A stretch of 64,000 nt of DNA. Origin: Arcobacter sp. F2176 (GTDB lineage Bacteria; Campylobacterota; Campylobacteria; Campylobacterales; Arcobacteraceae). Position 1 is the stretch's first letter, and every line of letters begins with the position of its first letter. Both the position numbers and the translations under genes were made by a program. The stretch is taken from positions 1 to 64,000 of the forward strand of contig NZ_PDJV01000002.1 of NCBI RefSeq assembly GCF_004116465.1, read 5' to 3'. A model generated the notes under the pieces. That model was given only the letters and a program-made list of their open reading frames with translations. It made no database searches and was not told the origin of the DNA. This document shows positions 27,136 through 36,884 of the stretch, piece by piece.

Positions 27136-28260
27136 TTAACAAGTTTTTTTGAGAATTACTCCTGTTTCGATGTGCCCAGAATAGGAAAATTGGTCAAATA
27201 AAGAAAATTTTAAGATTTGGTGAGATTTGATTAATCCTTTTAAATCTCTATGCAAAGTTTCTGGATTACATGAGATATATATAATTTGCTCGAAATTTTT
27301 AACTAATTCTCTAGTTGTATCATCAAGTCCAGATCTTGGAGGATCTACAAATATAGTTGAAAAGTTGTATTCACTTAAATTTATGTCTTTTAACCTTCTA
27401 AACTCTCTTACACTATTTAAAGCTTCCACAAACTCTTGCGCACTCATTCTTATAAAGTCAATATTTGTTATGTCATTTAACTCACAATTTAGAAGTGCAG
27501 AGTTGATTGAAGTTTTTGAAATCTCTGTAGCTAAGACCTTATTAAATTTAGTAGATAAAGGGATAGTAAAATTTCCACCTCCACAATAAAGTTCACATAA
27601 ATCATCTTTTGTTTCAATATTATTTAAAACCCACTCTATCATTTTAATATTTACTTTTGTATTTGGTTGGGTAAATCCACCTTCTTTATAATGAAATTTA
27701 AAAGTATAATTATTTATATTTAGTTCTTCTTTAATAAAATCCTCTTTTAAAACAAGCTTTTGTTTACGGCTTCTTCCTATGATTTTGATATTTAGTTTCT
27801 CTTGTACTTCTCTTGCAACTTTTTCCCAAGTAGTATCTAATTTTTTGTGATAGATTAAAGTAACAAGTATATCATTTGTAGTTGAACCTAAAAATTCTAC
27901 TGAATAGATTTTATAGTTTAATATTTCACTTTGTGAAATTTCAGTCAATAGTTTTGGCATAAGCTGGCTTATTTCTTTTGAGACAATTGAACAATTATTT
28001 ATTTCAATAATATTTTTTTCAAAGCTTGTCATTCCATAAGATAGGGTTGGATTTTCTTCATCATCATAATTTTTCCAAAATCTAAATTCTGCTCTATTTC
28101 TAAAGTGCTCTTCATCACTTCTTATAACTTCAAAGTCCATCGTAGTAATATCTTGAAATCTCTGTTTTTCCCTAGATAGTTTATAATTTAATTGTTCTTC
28201 ATAATTCATATCGTAAAAAGTACAACTACCACATTTTCCAAAATATTCACATGTCATCAA
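27136..28260 (-). CDS. trmA: tRNA (uracil-5-)-methyltransferase
   Basis: The 374-residue enzyme uses SAM to make m5U54 in the T-loop of tRNA. Motifs seen are the N-terminal CEYFGKCGSCTFYDMNYEEQ, SAM site DLCELYCGGGNFTIPL, VDPPRSGLDDTTRELV and the catalytic-Cys motif IIYISCNPETLHRDLKG. Length matches TrmA (about 365). The N-terminal Cys group resembles the Fe-S cluster Cys of the related RlmD/RumA enzymes, but one Cys is short of the usual four, so the rRNA enzymes are less likely. AAGGGA precedes the first of two adjacent ATGs. It is divergent from the helicase gene. Confidence 0.9.
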   Translation of the reverse strand: MMTCEYFGKCGSCTFYDMNYEEQLNYKLSREKQRFQDITTMDFEVIRSDEEHFRNRAEFRFWKNYDDEENPTLSYGMTSFEKNIIEINNCSIVSKEISQLMPKLLTEISQSEILNYKIYSVEFLGSTTNDILVTLIYHKKLDTTWEKVAREVQEKLNIKIIGRSRKQKLVLKEDFIKEELNINNYTFKFHYKEGGFTQPNTKVNIKMIEWVLNNIETKDDLCELYCGGGNFTIPLSTKFNKVLATEISKTSINSALLNCELNDITNIDFIRMSAQEFVEALNSVREFRRLKDINLSEYNFSTIFVDPPRSGLDDTTRELVKNFEQIIYISCNPETLHRDLKGLIKSHQILKFSLFDQFSYSGHIETGVILKKTC

Positions 28261-28340
28261 AATCCCTTAAAATCTTTTATTATAATATTATTATTTTATG
28301 ATAAAATGAATTTAATACTTATAAAATTAAAAAGAATAAT

Positions 28341-29879
28341 ATGAAAACAAATTGGCAAGAACAATTAAAAGAACTTTTAAATTGTGATATAAAATCACTT
28401 TATCCCTTAGCAAGAACAATAAAAAGAGAACTGCACTTTTTTGTGGGACCAACAAACTCTGGTAAAACATATAAAGCAATGACGGAGCTTAAAAAAGCAG
28501 ATTGTGGACTTTACTTAGCACCTTTGCGACTTTTAGCTTTAGAAGGGTATGAAGATTTGACTAAAGAGGGAATTCCAGCTTCTCTAATCACAGGTGAAGA
28601 GCAAAACTTAAACGAAGATGCAGCACATGTTTGCTCAACTATAGAGATGATTGATTTTAATATGGATGTTGATGTTGCAATTATTGATGAAGTTCAAATG
28701 CTCGATGATGATGACAGAGGTTGGGCTTGGGTAAATGCAATTATTGGCTGTCCTGCCAAAAAGATAATTATGACAGGAAGTGTAAATGCTCTTGATGCTG
28801 TTAAAAAAATAGCTGCATATTTAGATGAAGATTTGATAATTGAAAAGTTTAAAAGAAAAAATGAATTACAACTTTTAGATAAACATACAGCTTTAGGAAA
28901 CTTAGAAAGTGGAACAGCTTTGATTGCATTTTCAAGAAGTGATGTTTTAAAATTAAAACAAAAACTTCAAAAAAAACATAAAATCTCAATCATCTATGGA
29001 AACTTATCTCCTGAAGTAAGACGGGATGAAGCAAGAAGGTTTAGAAATAAAGAGACAGATATCCTAATAGCAACAGACGCTATTGCAATGGGACTGAATC
29101 TTCCTATTAAAACAATACTTTTTACAACTCATATGAAATTTGATGGTATCTCAAGAAGAGGAATAAGCGTAAATGAAATAGTTCAAATAGCAGGAAGAGC
29201 AGGGCGATATGGACACCATGAAAAAGGTTTTATTGGAGCTACAACAAAAGATAGTTTAAAATATATAAAAGAAGAGTATTCTCAACCAATCAAAACTATT
29301 AAACCTCCATTTAAAGTGAAAATAAACAATGAGCAACTAACAAGTTTAGCAATGCATCTAAAAACAACCTCTTTGACAAAGGTATTGAAGTTCTTTTCTA
29401 CAAATATGGTATTTGAGGGACCTTTTATTGCTGCAAATATTGGCTCAATGATTAGTGCGTCAACTATTGTTGACCAAAAGTTTAATTTAAAACTTGAAGA
29501 TAAATATATGCTTGCTCAAGCACCTATTTCTGTAAAATCAAAGATTATTTTACAGGCATATGATATATATATTTCTGCAGTTTTAAAAAACAGAGTAATA
29601 CGATACAAACCTTCAATAACTTTACCTAAAGTTGCACGAACACAGAAGGATTTATTGTTAGTTGAAGATGAGATTAAAAAAATATCCCTTTATTTATGGC
29701 TATCTTATAAATTACCAGAACAGTTCCCAGATGGTATAAAAGCTACGATAGCTAGAACTTCTTTTAATCAATTTATGGAAAACTCATTGAAAAAAGATAT
29801 CAAATTATCAGCTGATGAACACAAAAGAGTTTTTCCACCAAGAGAAAAAAAAGAGTTTAGAGCAAGGAGAAGATTTTAA
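28341..29879 (+). CDS. Suv3-like DExH RNA helicase
   Basis: The 512-residue protein has Walker A GPTNSGKT (residues 36-43), motif II DEVQ (about 116-119) in AIIDEVQMLDDDDRGWAWVN, a motif III-like MTGSVNALDAV and motif VI VQIAGRAGRYG. This is the signature of Suv3, the RNA helicase of the mitochondrial degradosome, whose relatives occur in Campylobacterota and alphaproteobacteria. It probably unwinds structured RNA for decay or ribosome work. The C-terminus is basic (REKKEFRARRRF). It is transcribed away from trmA. Confidence 0.85.
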   Translation: MKTNWQEQLKELLNCDIKSLYPLARTIKRELHFFVGPTNSGKTYKAMTELKKADCGLYLAPLRLLALEGYEDLTKEGIPASLITGEEQNLNEDAAHVCSTIEMIDFNMDVDVAIIDEVQMLDDDDRGWAWVNAIIGCPAKKIIMTGSVNALDAVKKIAAYLDEDLIIEKFKRKNELQLLDKHTALGNLESGTALIAFSRSDVLKLKQKLQKKHKISIIYGNLSPEVRRDEARRFRNKETDILIATDAIAMGLNLPIKTILFTTHMKFDGISRRGISVNEIVQIAGRAGRYGHHEKGFIGATTKDSLKYIKEEYSQPIKTIKPPFKVKINNEQLTSLAMHLKTTSLTKVLKFFSTNMVFEGPFIAANIGSMISASTIVDQKFNLKLEDKYMLAQAPISVKSKIILQAYDIYISAVLKNRVIRYKPSITLPKVARTQKDLLLVEDEIKKISLYLWLSYKLPEQFPDGIKATIARTSFNQFMENSLKKDIKLSADEHKRVFPPREKKEFRARRRF

Positions 29880-29930
29880 TCTTCCCTTAGATATAATTGC
29901 GTATTATTGAAGTACTGTACAGGAGAATTA

Positions 29931-31874
29931 ATGCTTAATCTATTTCGTTCAGATGATAGTACAACTTTACAAAAAGAGTTGATGAAAGACTATGTAAATG
30001 AAGAAAAAATACAAAAACTTATTGATAGTGGATTAAATATTAATGTAAGTGATGAAAAAGGTAGAACTCTTCTTTTTGAACTTGTACAAAAACGAAGAAT
30101 AGAGGGAATGAAAATCCTAATTGAAAATGGTGCAAATATTGACCATGAAGATAAATTAGGAAAAACAATATTATCAATTGCAGCTTCAAATGCTGATGGT
30201 ATGATGATAAGATTTTTACTCGATAAAAAAGCCTCTCTAAACTATGTAAACTCTTCTGGTAGGATTCTTATTCAAGATATAGCCTTAGAAGGAAACTTAA
30301 AAGTATTTCAACTTTTACTTGCACATGGAGCAGATTTAACTTTCAAAGATAGTTATGGAAGAACCGTACTTTTTGATGCAATTGAAGGTGGAAATATAAG
30401 GATTGTAAGAGAGATTTTAAATAATATTGACGATATAAATGTATCTGACAATGAAGGTGAAAGCGCTTTATTTTTGGCTAGCTTAAAAGATGATCAGACA
30501 ATTATGAAATATTTAATAGAATTTGGATTAGATATAAATCATTTGAACAAAAATAAAAGAAATGTACTTTTTAAAATAGTTTTAAAAGGTGCTAAACACC
30601 TTGATACTATTGATGCTTTATTACAAAGAGATATAAATATAAATCAAAGAGATATTGAAGGTAAAACTGTTTTAGATGAGATATTAAAAATATTTAATAT
30701 TGTAAGAGAAAATAATTTAGATAAGTACAGACAAACAGATTATAAATATGTAAAAAAAGAGAATGATTATCAAAAGCTTTTGACAGTATTAATTGAAAAT
30801 GGTTTAGATATTGATAAAAAAGATGAAGAAGGTAAAAGTGCACTTTTTTATGCTATAGACAATAAAGATTTTGAGTTAATTGAGTTCTTTTTAAATGCAG
30901 GTGCAGATATCAGTACACAAGATAGAGATGGGAAAACAGTACTTTTTCAAGAGTGTTTAAAAGGCTATTCAAATTATGAAATGATTGATTACCTATTTGA
31001 TAAAGGTATAGATGTAGACCATCAAGATTTTGATGAAAGAACTATTGTTGATGATTTAGCAGAGATGATTCTAATCCAAGAAAATGGCAAAAGAGCTCAT
31101 TCAAGAAGATTTTTAGATATTGCTGAAAACGGAGATTATTTTAAACTTTTAAAAAGAATAATTATAAAAAGACCAAAATTAAATCAAGCCAGAAGCGATG
31201 GGAAAACTATTCTTTTTGATGTAATAAATTATAATAATATTGAGCTAATAAAAGCTCTTTTAAATAATGGTGCAGATATTAATAAAGTTGATAATGAAGG
31301 AAACACAGCATTTTCTTGTATGATAGATTTTGGGTTAAAAGCAAAAACAAAAAATGAAAGAAAGCAATTTTTAGAGAGAATTGTTTTTATGCTTAAATTT
31401 AGAGTTGATGTAAATAGTGTAGATAAAGATGGAAGAACTATTTTTCATAAAGCAGTTATTGCAGATGATTATGAACTTGTAGAGAAACTTTTATCTAAGA
31501 AAACAGATTTAAATATCAAAGACAAACAAGGTAGAACTGTCTTACATCATACACAATGGAAAGGTAATTATAAAATTGCAAGACTTTTAATAGCAGCAGG
31601 TGCAGATATGAATGAACCTGATTTTGCAGGGTTTACAATTTTGAATTATGCGGCAATATTAGGACATGCAAAACTTGTGATGGTACTTATTGCTTCTGGA
31701 GTTTTGATGTACAATAGAGCTAAAAAGAGTAAAGCAGTAGCTACTTTTTTTAAAGAAAAAGAAGCTAATCTAACAAAATTAGTTGAGAGCAATATCACTG
31801 ATGAGAAGATGAGAAGTTCACTTCAACAAGTTGCAGATAATTTAAGAAAAGAAATATCAGAAGCGTTAAGGTAA
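29931..31874 (+). CDS. ankyrin-repeat protein
   Basis: The ATG at 29931 (MLNLFRSDDSTTLQKE) has AGGAGA five bases upstream and is preferred over an earlier TTG. About 647 residues are built almost entirely from ankyrin repeats: DEKGRTLLFELVQKRRIEGM, DKLGKTILSIAAS, DSYGRTVLFDAIEGGNIRIV, DKDGRTIFHKAVIADDYELV and others, each with the turn and paired helices. There is no signal peptide or membrane segment, so a cytosolic binding protein is likely. A basic, helical C-terminus ends the protein. The partner is unknown. It lies just before glmU. Confidence 0.85.
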   Translation: MLNLFRSDDSTTLQKELMKDYVNEEKIQKLIDSGLNINVSDEKGRTLLFELVQKRRIEGMKILIENGANIDHEDKLGKTILSIAASNADGMMIRFLLDKKASLNYVNSSGRILIQDIALEGNLKVFQLLLAHGADLTFKDSYGRTVLFDAIEGGNIRIVREILNNIDDINVSDNEGESALFLASLKDDQTIMKYLIEFGLDINHLNKNKRNVLFKIVLKGAKHLDTIDALLQRDININQRDIEGKTVLDEILKIFNIVRENNLDKYRQTDYKYVKKENDYQKLLTVLIENGLDIDKKDEEGKSALFYAIDNKDFELIEFFLNAGADISTQDRDGKTVLFQECLKGYSNYEMIDYLFDKGIDVDHQDFDERTIVDDLAEMILIQENGKRAHSRRFLDIAENGDYFKLLKRIIIKRPKLNQARSDGKTILFDVINYNNIELIKALLNNGADINKVDNEGNTAFSCMIDFGLKAKTKNERKQFLERIVFMLKFRVDVNSVDKDGRTIFHKAVIADDYELVEKLLSKKTDLNIKDKQGRTVLHHTQWKGNYKIARLLIAAGADMNEPDFAGFTILNYAAILGHAKLVMVLIASGVLMYNRAKKSKAVATFFKEKEANLTKLVESNITDEKMRSSLQQVADNLRKEISEALR

Positions 31875-31881
31875 GGTATAA

Positions 31882-33183
31882 ATGTTTAATAAATCAATTA
31901 TTATTCTAGCAGCTGGTGCTGGGACTAGAATGAAATCAGAGACTCCAAAGGTATTACATAAAATTTCTGGTAAACCTATGTTGTACTATAGTATTAAAGA
32001 AGCTTTAGAAATAAGTGATGATATTACAGTTGTATTATATCATCAAGCTGATTTAGTAAAACAAACAATGCAAGAGTATTTTTCTGACAAAGTTAATTTT
32101 GTAATACAAGACCATATAAATTTCCCAGGAACTGGTGGGGCTGTTATGGGAATAAAACCAAAGTATGAAAAAACTTTGGTTTTAAACGGTGATATGCCAC
32201 TAATCCAAGCAAGTGAACTTGAAAGATTTGATATAGATGCAACTATTGTAATGTCAGTTTTAGAGTTGAAAAGTGCTGATGGATATGGAAGAGTAGTTAT
32301 CCAAAACGGTGAAGTAAAGAAAATTGTTGAACAAAAAGATGCAAGTGCTGAAGAGCTAAAAATCACAAGTGCAAATGCTGGTATTTATCAATTTTGTACA
32401 GAATTTTTATTAAATTCTTTACCTCTTTTATCAAATGATAATGCTCAAGAAGAGTATTACATCACTGATTTGGTAGAAATAGCAATTAATAGTCAAAAAA
32501 CATTAAAACCTTTAGTTGTAAATGAAGAAAACTTTAAAGGCGTTAATTCAAAATATGAACTTGCTTGTGCTGAGGTTATTCATCAAAATAGAATAAAAGA
32601 ATCTTTTATGAAAGCTGGAGTTATCATGAGATTGCCTGATACTATTTATATAGAGTCTGATGTTGAAATTATTGGCGAAAGCATTATTGAAAATGGAGTT
32701 ACTATTTTAGGAAATAGTAAAATAGAAAATTCTCATATAAAAACAAATACAGTAATTGAAGATGCAACTCTTATAAATAGTGATGCTGGTCCAATGGCAA
32801 GAATAAGACCAGGTTCAATTATAAAAGATACTCACATAGGAAACTTTGTAGAGACTAAGAAAGCAATATTAACAGGTGTAAAAGCTGGACATCTTTCTTA
32901 TCTAGGAGATTGTGAAATAGATGTTGGCACAAATATAGGCTGTGGAACAATTACTTGTAATTATGATGGGGTTAAAAAATATCAAACTAAAATAGGCAAA
33001 AATGTTTTTGTGGGAAGTGATACTCAGCTTGTAGCTCCTGTTACAATAGAAGATGATGTATTAATTGCAGCTGGAACTACTGTTACAAAAAATGTAAAAA
33101 AAGGTGATTTAGTTTTAACAAGGGCAGCTACAAAAGTAGTAAAAGGGTATTTTTATAAATTCTTTGGAAGAAAAAATGCTTAA
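31882..33183 (+). CDS. glmU: bifunctional UDP-GlcNAc pyrophosphorylase / GlcN-1-P acetyltransferase
   Basis: The 433-residue enzyme makes UDP-GlcNAc for peptidoglycan, LPS and the glycan locus. The N-domain shows IILAAGAGTRMKSETPKVLH, VLNGDMPLI and ADGYGRVV; the C-domain is a left-handed beta helix (IESDVEIIGESIIENGVTIL, NIGCGTITCNYDGVKKYQT, VGSDTQLVAPVTI). Length is normal for Campylobacterota. An AAGG site precedes the ATG. It overlaps coaBC by eight bases, the start of a chain of overlapping genes. Confidence 0.97.
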   Translation: MFNKSIIILAAGAGTRMKSETPKVLHKISGKPMLYYSIKEALEISDDITVVLYHQADLVKQTMQEYFSDKVNFVIQDHINFPGTGGAVMGIKPKYEKTLVLNGDMPLIQASELERFDIDATIVMSVLELKSADGYGRVVIQNGEVKKIVEQKDASAEELKITSANAGIYQFCTEFLLNSLPLLSNDNAQEEYYITDLVEIAINSQKTLKPLVVNEENFKGVNSKYELACAEVIHQNRIKESFMKAGVIMRLPDTIYIESDVEIIGESIIENGVTILGNSKIENSHIKTNTVIEDATLINSDAGPMARIRPGSIIKDTHIGNFVETKKAILTGVKAGHLSYLGDCEIDVGTNIGCGTITCNYDGVKKYQTKIGKNVFVGSDTQLVAPVTIEDDVLIAAGTTVTKNVKKGDLVLTRAATKVVKGYFYKFFGRKNA

Positions 33184-34438
33184 AAATAAAAATATATTAG
33201 TGGGAGTTACTGGCTCAATTGCTATTTATAAAACTTTAGAACTCATCAGATTGTATATAAAAGCAGAAGCAAATGTAAAAGTTATAATGACTGCTTCTGC
33301 TAAAAAATTTATAACACCTTTGACTTTTGAAACTATCTCTCAATCTCAAATTTTAGATGATACTAATGAGTCTTGGGACAAAGATTCTCACTATAATCAT
33401 ATAGCAATAGGTAAGTGGGCTGACATTTTTGTAATAGCCCCTGCTAGTGCTAATACTATAAATAAATTAAGCCATGGAATAGCTGATAATATCTTAACTC
33501 AAACAGCGTTAGCTTATCCTAGAGTAAAACTTCTGTGTCCAGCAGCAAATACAAATATGATACAAAATCCAATGACAAATGCAAGTATGAAGATGCTAAA
33601 ACTTTGTAATTACAAAATCTTAGAACCTGTATCAAAAGAACTAGCTTGTAGAGATATTGGTAATGGAGCTTTAAGTGAAGTAGATGATATTTATTATGCT
33701 ACATTAAAAGAGCTTTTAAAAGATGAGTATTGGGAAAATAGAAAAGTTATATTAAGTGGTGGTGGAACAGTTGAAAAAATAGATGATGTTAGATATATCT
33801 CAAACTTTTCTTCAGGTAAGATGGCCTCTTCTTTAGCTTTAGCACTTTATTTAAAAGGTGCAGATGTATGTTTGATAAGTTCAAGAGGACATGAAGATTT
33901 ACCAAAAGGCATACATATAATAAATGCTCAAAGTTCTCAAGAGATGTTTGAATATCTGCAAGAATCAATTGATGTTGCAAAAAAAGGAATAATTAGTTCT
34001 ACTACTTTAATGGATAACTCAAATCCAAGTTTGATACAAAAAAAGCCATACCTTTTTATGGTAGCAGCTGTGAGTGACTATCTTCCTTCTTTTGCTCAAA
34101 AAGGAAAACTAAAAAAATCTATACTTGGTGAAAAGTGGAACTTAGAGTTAAAACAAAATATAGATATTTTATCAAGTTTAAATAGAAGTGATATTTATAC
34201 AATAGGCTTCAAAGCTGAGCTGGATAAAAAAGTTGCTTTTGAAAATGCAAAAAATATGGCAATTGAAAAAAATGTTGATGCTGTTTGTCTAAATATAATT
34301 GATGAAAAGAATTCATTTGGGTCTAGTTCAAATAATATTGACTTGATTATAAAAGATAAGACAATAAATCTTACTGGAGATAAGTTTGATATTTCATTTA
34401 ATATTTTAGATATGCTTTCTTCGGAGTTTTATGAATAA
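33176..34438 (+). CDS. coaBC: phosphopantothenoylcysteine synthetase/decarboxylase
   Basis: I chose the ATG at 33176; GGAAG nine bases upstream is the ribosome site, which rules out the in-frame TTG at 33164. About 420 residues. The CoaC flavoprotein half has ILVGVTGSIAIYKTLELIRL, the His in DSHYNHIAIGKWADIFVIAP and LLCPAANTNMIQNPM. The CoaB half has VILSGGGTVEKIDDVRYISN and FMVAAVSDYLP, then KIKK-like KLKKSILGEKW. Both steps belong to coenzyme A synthesis. Note that the usual Cys before the CoaB half is present (ELACRDIGNGAL). It overlaps glmU and uppS. Confidence 0.95.
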   Translation: MLKNKNILVGVTGSIAIYKTLELIRLYIKAEANVKVIMTASAKKFITPLTFETISQSQILDDTNESWDKDSHYNHIAIGKWADIFVIAPASANTINKLSHGIADNILTQTALAYPRVKLLCPAANTNMIQNPMTNASMKMLKLCNYKILEPVSKELACRDIGNGALSEVDDIYYATLKELLKDEYWENRKVILSGGGTVEKIDDVRYISNFSSGKMASSLALALYLKGADVCLISSRGHEDLPKGIHIINAQSSQEMFEYLQESIDVAKKGIISSTTLMDNSNPSLIQKKPYLFMVAAVSDYLPSFAQKGKLKKSILGEKWNLELKQNIDILSSLNRSDIYTIGFKAELDKKVAFENAKNMAIEKNVDAVCLNIIDEKNSFGSSSNNIDLIIKDKTINLTGDKFDISFNILDMLSSEFYE

Positions 34439-35111
34439 TTTACCGCAACATGTGGCCATTATTATGGATGGTAATGGAAGATGGGCAAAAGAGCAAGGAC
34501 TAAATAGAACAGCTGGACATGAAGAGGGTGCTAAAACTGTAAGAGAGATTACCACTCATGCAAATAATTTAGGTATAAAATACTTAACTTTATATGCTTT
34601 CTCCACTGAAAATTGGACGAGACCAAAATTAGAAGTTGAGTTTTTAATGAAACTTTTAGAGAGATATTTAAAAAATGAGTTATTAATTTATTTAGAAAAT
34701 AATGTTAAATTTAAAGCAATCGGTGATTTGTCAAAGTTTTCAAAATCTTTACAAAAAGTTATAAGTGAAACTCAAGAAAAAACAAAAAACTGTAAAGGCT
34801 TAACTCAAATATTAGCTTTAAATTATGGTTCAAGAGATGAAATTACAAGGGCTGTTAAAAAATTAGTTGATAAAAAGCTTGAAATAAATCAAGAAAATAT
34901 AGAATCATGTTTGGATACAGCTGGTATTCCTGATGTGGATATGTTAATACGAACAAGTGGTGAGATTAGAATTTCAAATTATCTTTTGTGGCAGTGTGCT
35001 TATGCAGAAATGTTTTTTACAAAAACTTATTGGCCAGAATTTTCTAGAAATGATTTTGATGATTTATTAAGTGATTATACAAATAGAGAGAGAAGATTTG
35101 GATCTGTTTAA
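34431..35111 (+). CDS. uppS: undecaprenyl diphosphate synthase
   Basis: The 226-residue cis-prenyltransferase makes the C55 lipid carrier for wall and surface polymers. It shows HVAIIMDGNGRWAKEQGLNR (catalytic Asp13), GHEEGAKTVREI, YAFSTENWTRPK and the closing DMLIRTSGEIRISNYLLWQ and YTNRERRFGSV. The usual length is about 220-250. It overlaps coaBC by eight bases and probably shares its message. Confidence 0.96.
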   Translation: MNNLPQHVAIIMDGNGRWAKEQGLNRTAGHEEGAKTVREITTHANNLGIKYLTLYAFSTENWTRPKLEVEFLMKLLERYLKNELLIYLENNVKFKAIGDLSKFSKSLQKVISETQEKTKNCKGLTQILALNYGSRDEITRAVKKLVDKKLEINQENIESCLDTAGIPDVDMLIRTSGEIRISNYLLWQCAYAEMFFTKTYWPEFSRNDFDDLLSDYTNRERRFGSV

Positions 35112-35868
35112 TATTTTTGTATTTATTTTTGGTGCAATAATAGGTTCATTTTTAAATGTAGTGATTTATAGAGTTCCTAGGGGTGAGTCTATTGTTACTC
35201 CAAGAAGTCATTGTACAAAATGTGGAAAAACAATATCTTGGTATCATAATATTCCTATTATTTCATATATTATTCTTGGTGGAAAATGTAAATATTGTGA
35301 TGAGAAATATTCTATAAACTATTTTTTTGTGGAGATGTTATCTGCTCTTATTGCTTTGAGTCTTTTTGTAAAAATTGGTTTTTCATTGGAATATTTTTTA
35401 ATATTAGCACTATTTTATACTTTACTTGTATTATCATTTATTGATTTAGAGTATAAAGCTGTTCCCGATTGGATTTTGTTACTTGTGGTTATTTTAGGTT
35501 TTTCTTGTGTTTATAATAATTTTTTAGACTCTATTAAAGATGGATTTATTTTTGTTGGAGCTTTTGTTATGCTAGATTTTTTTGTAACTTTTTATATTCA
35601 AAATATAAAATCAAAGATATTAAAAGATGAAACTTTAAAAACACAAAGAGCTTTGGGAGAGGGTGATTTACCAATTATTGCTGTTATTGGGGCACTTTTA
35701 GGTTTGGCTTCAGGAATGATAGCTATATTTTTAGCAGCACTTTTTGCTATAATTCCATCAATTTATAATAATATCAAAAACAGTGAAAAACAAACAGCCT
35801 TTATTCCTTATTTGTCTTTAGGTTTTTTTGTTGAGTATATATTTCAAATTTCAAAGGTTATTTTGTGA
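35098..35868 (+). CDS. pilD: prepilin peptidase
   Basis: I placed the start at the TTG at 35098 (MDLFNIFVFIFGAIIGSFLN), preceded by a purine-rich GAGAGAGAAG; a GTG nine codons earlier lies deeper in uppS. About 256 residues, an inner-membrane aspartic protease that cleaves and N-methylates type IV prepilins. It has the four zinc Cys (CTKCGKT and CKYCDEK), VIYRVPRGES, a first Asp region FIDLEYKAVPD and a second GEGDLPIIAVIGALLG. The second motif lacks the common Lys (GxGDxK) but keeps the Asp. Seven to eight membrane segments are visible. Confidence 0.9.
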   Translation: MDLFNIFVFIFGAIIGSFLNVVIYRVPRGESIVTPRSHCTKCGKTISWYHNIPIISYIILGGKCKYCDEKYSINYFFVEMLSALIALSLFVKIGFSLEYFLILALFYTLLVLSFIDLEYKAVPDWILLLVVILGFSCVYNNFLDSIKDGFIFVGAFVMLDFFVTFYIQNIKSKILKDETLKTQRALGEGDLPIIAVIGALLGLASGMIAIFLAALFAIIPSIYNNIKNSEKQTAFIPYLSLGFFVEYIFQISKVIL

Positions 35869-36884
35869 AGCTAAAACAATATTTATTATCACAATTTTCA
35901 AATACATTTTTTCCCATATTTTTAGTACTTTTTTTTATTACTTCAATTATATTTTTAGTAAGAATAGCCTCAATTACTTCGGTTATTACCCTAAATATCT
36001 TAGAACTTGGTACTTTATATGCATATAATTTACCTAATATTGTTTTTTATACTATGCCCATATCTTTTTTTGTAGCTATGGTAATTACTTTGTCTAAATT
36101 ATCAAGTGAATATGAGCTTATTGTTATAACTTCTTTTGGTTTAAATCCCTCAAATATTTTAAAAGTATTTTTACCTATTACTTTTTTTATATCTTTGTCT
36201 TTATTGATTATTTCAATAGGATTAATTCCCAAAACAAAATATCTATCTCATGAATTGATTAATCAAAAAACAAAAGAAGCAAACTTTAATATAAAAGCAT
36301 CAGAATTTGGGCAAAAGTTTGGTGATTGGCTTATATACATAAGTAAAAAAGATGATAAACTTTATGAAGAAGTTAAACTTTTCAAAACACAAGATAATGG
36401 TACCGATCAATTTATTATAGCTAAAAATGCAAAGCTAAATAATGACTTAGGAAATTTGAGTTTTGTTTTAAAAGATGGAAAAGCTTTTTATTTTGAAAAA
36501 AATAAGATTAATCAAATAGATTACAATGTTATGCATATAAATGACACTTTAAGCGAATCAAAATCAACTTCTTTTACAAATGCTTATGCCTATTGGAAAG
36601 AAAAAATTGGAAGTGATGGGGATGTAGCAAAGTTCTCTTTTTATGTATTAACTTCAATTTTTCCGTTTATCTCTATTTATTTGGTAGTTGCTTTTGGTTA
36701 TTTCAATCCAAGATATGAAAAAAATAGATCGGTTGCTTATGCAATTATTAGTGTTGTTGGGTATTATTTGATTTCTGATCCTTTAACTAAGACAATAGGT
36801 CTTTTTTCTATCCCATTAATAATTGTTTTTTGGACGATATTATCATACTTTGTTTATAAGTTAAATGTAAAAAAAGTATATTAA
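35865..36884 (+). CDS. LPS export permease, LptF/LptG family
   Basis: The 339-residue membrane protein starts with GTG overlapping the pilD stop (GTGA). It has the YjgP/YjgQ layout: membrane segments near residues 15-35, 50-75 and 95-120 (NLPNIVFYTMPISFFVAMVI), a periplasmic jelly-roll-like stretch (about 130-250) and three more segments at the end. With LptB it moves lipopolysaccharide out of the inner membrane. LptF and LptG cannot be told apart here. Confidence 0.88.
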   Translation: MKLKQYLLSQFSNTFFPIFLVLFFITSIIFLVRIASITSVITLNILELGTLYAYNLPNIVFYTMPISFFVAMVITLSKLSSEYELIVITSFGLNPSNILKVFLPITFFISLSLLIISIGLIPKTKYLSHELINQKTKEANFNIKASEFGQKFGDWLIYISKKDDKLYEEVKLFKTQDNGTDQFIIAKNAKLNNDLGNLSFVLKDGKAFYFEKNKINQIDYNVMHINDTLSESKSTSFTNAYAYWKEKIGSDGDVAKFSFYVLTSIFPFISIYLVVAFGYFNPRYEKNRSVAYAIISVVGYYLISDPLTKTIGLFSIPLIIVFWTILSYFVYKLNVKKVY

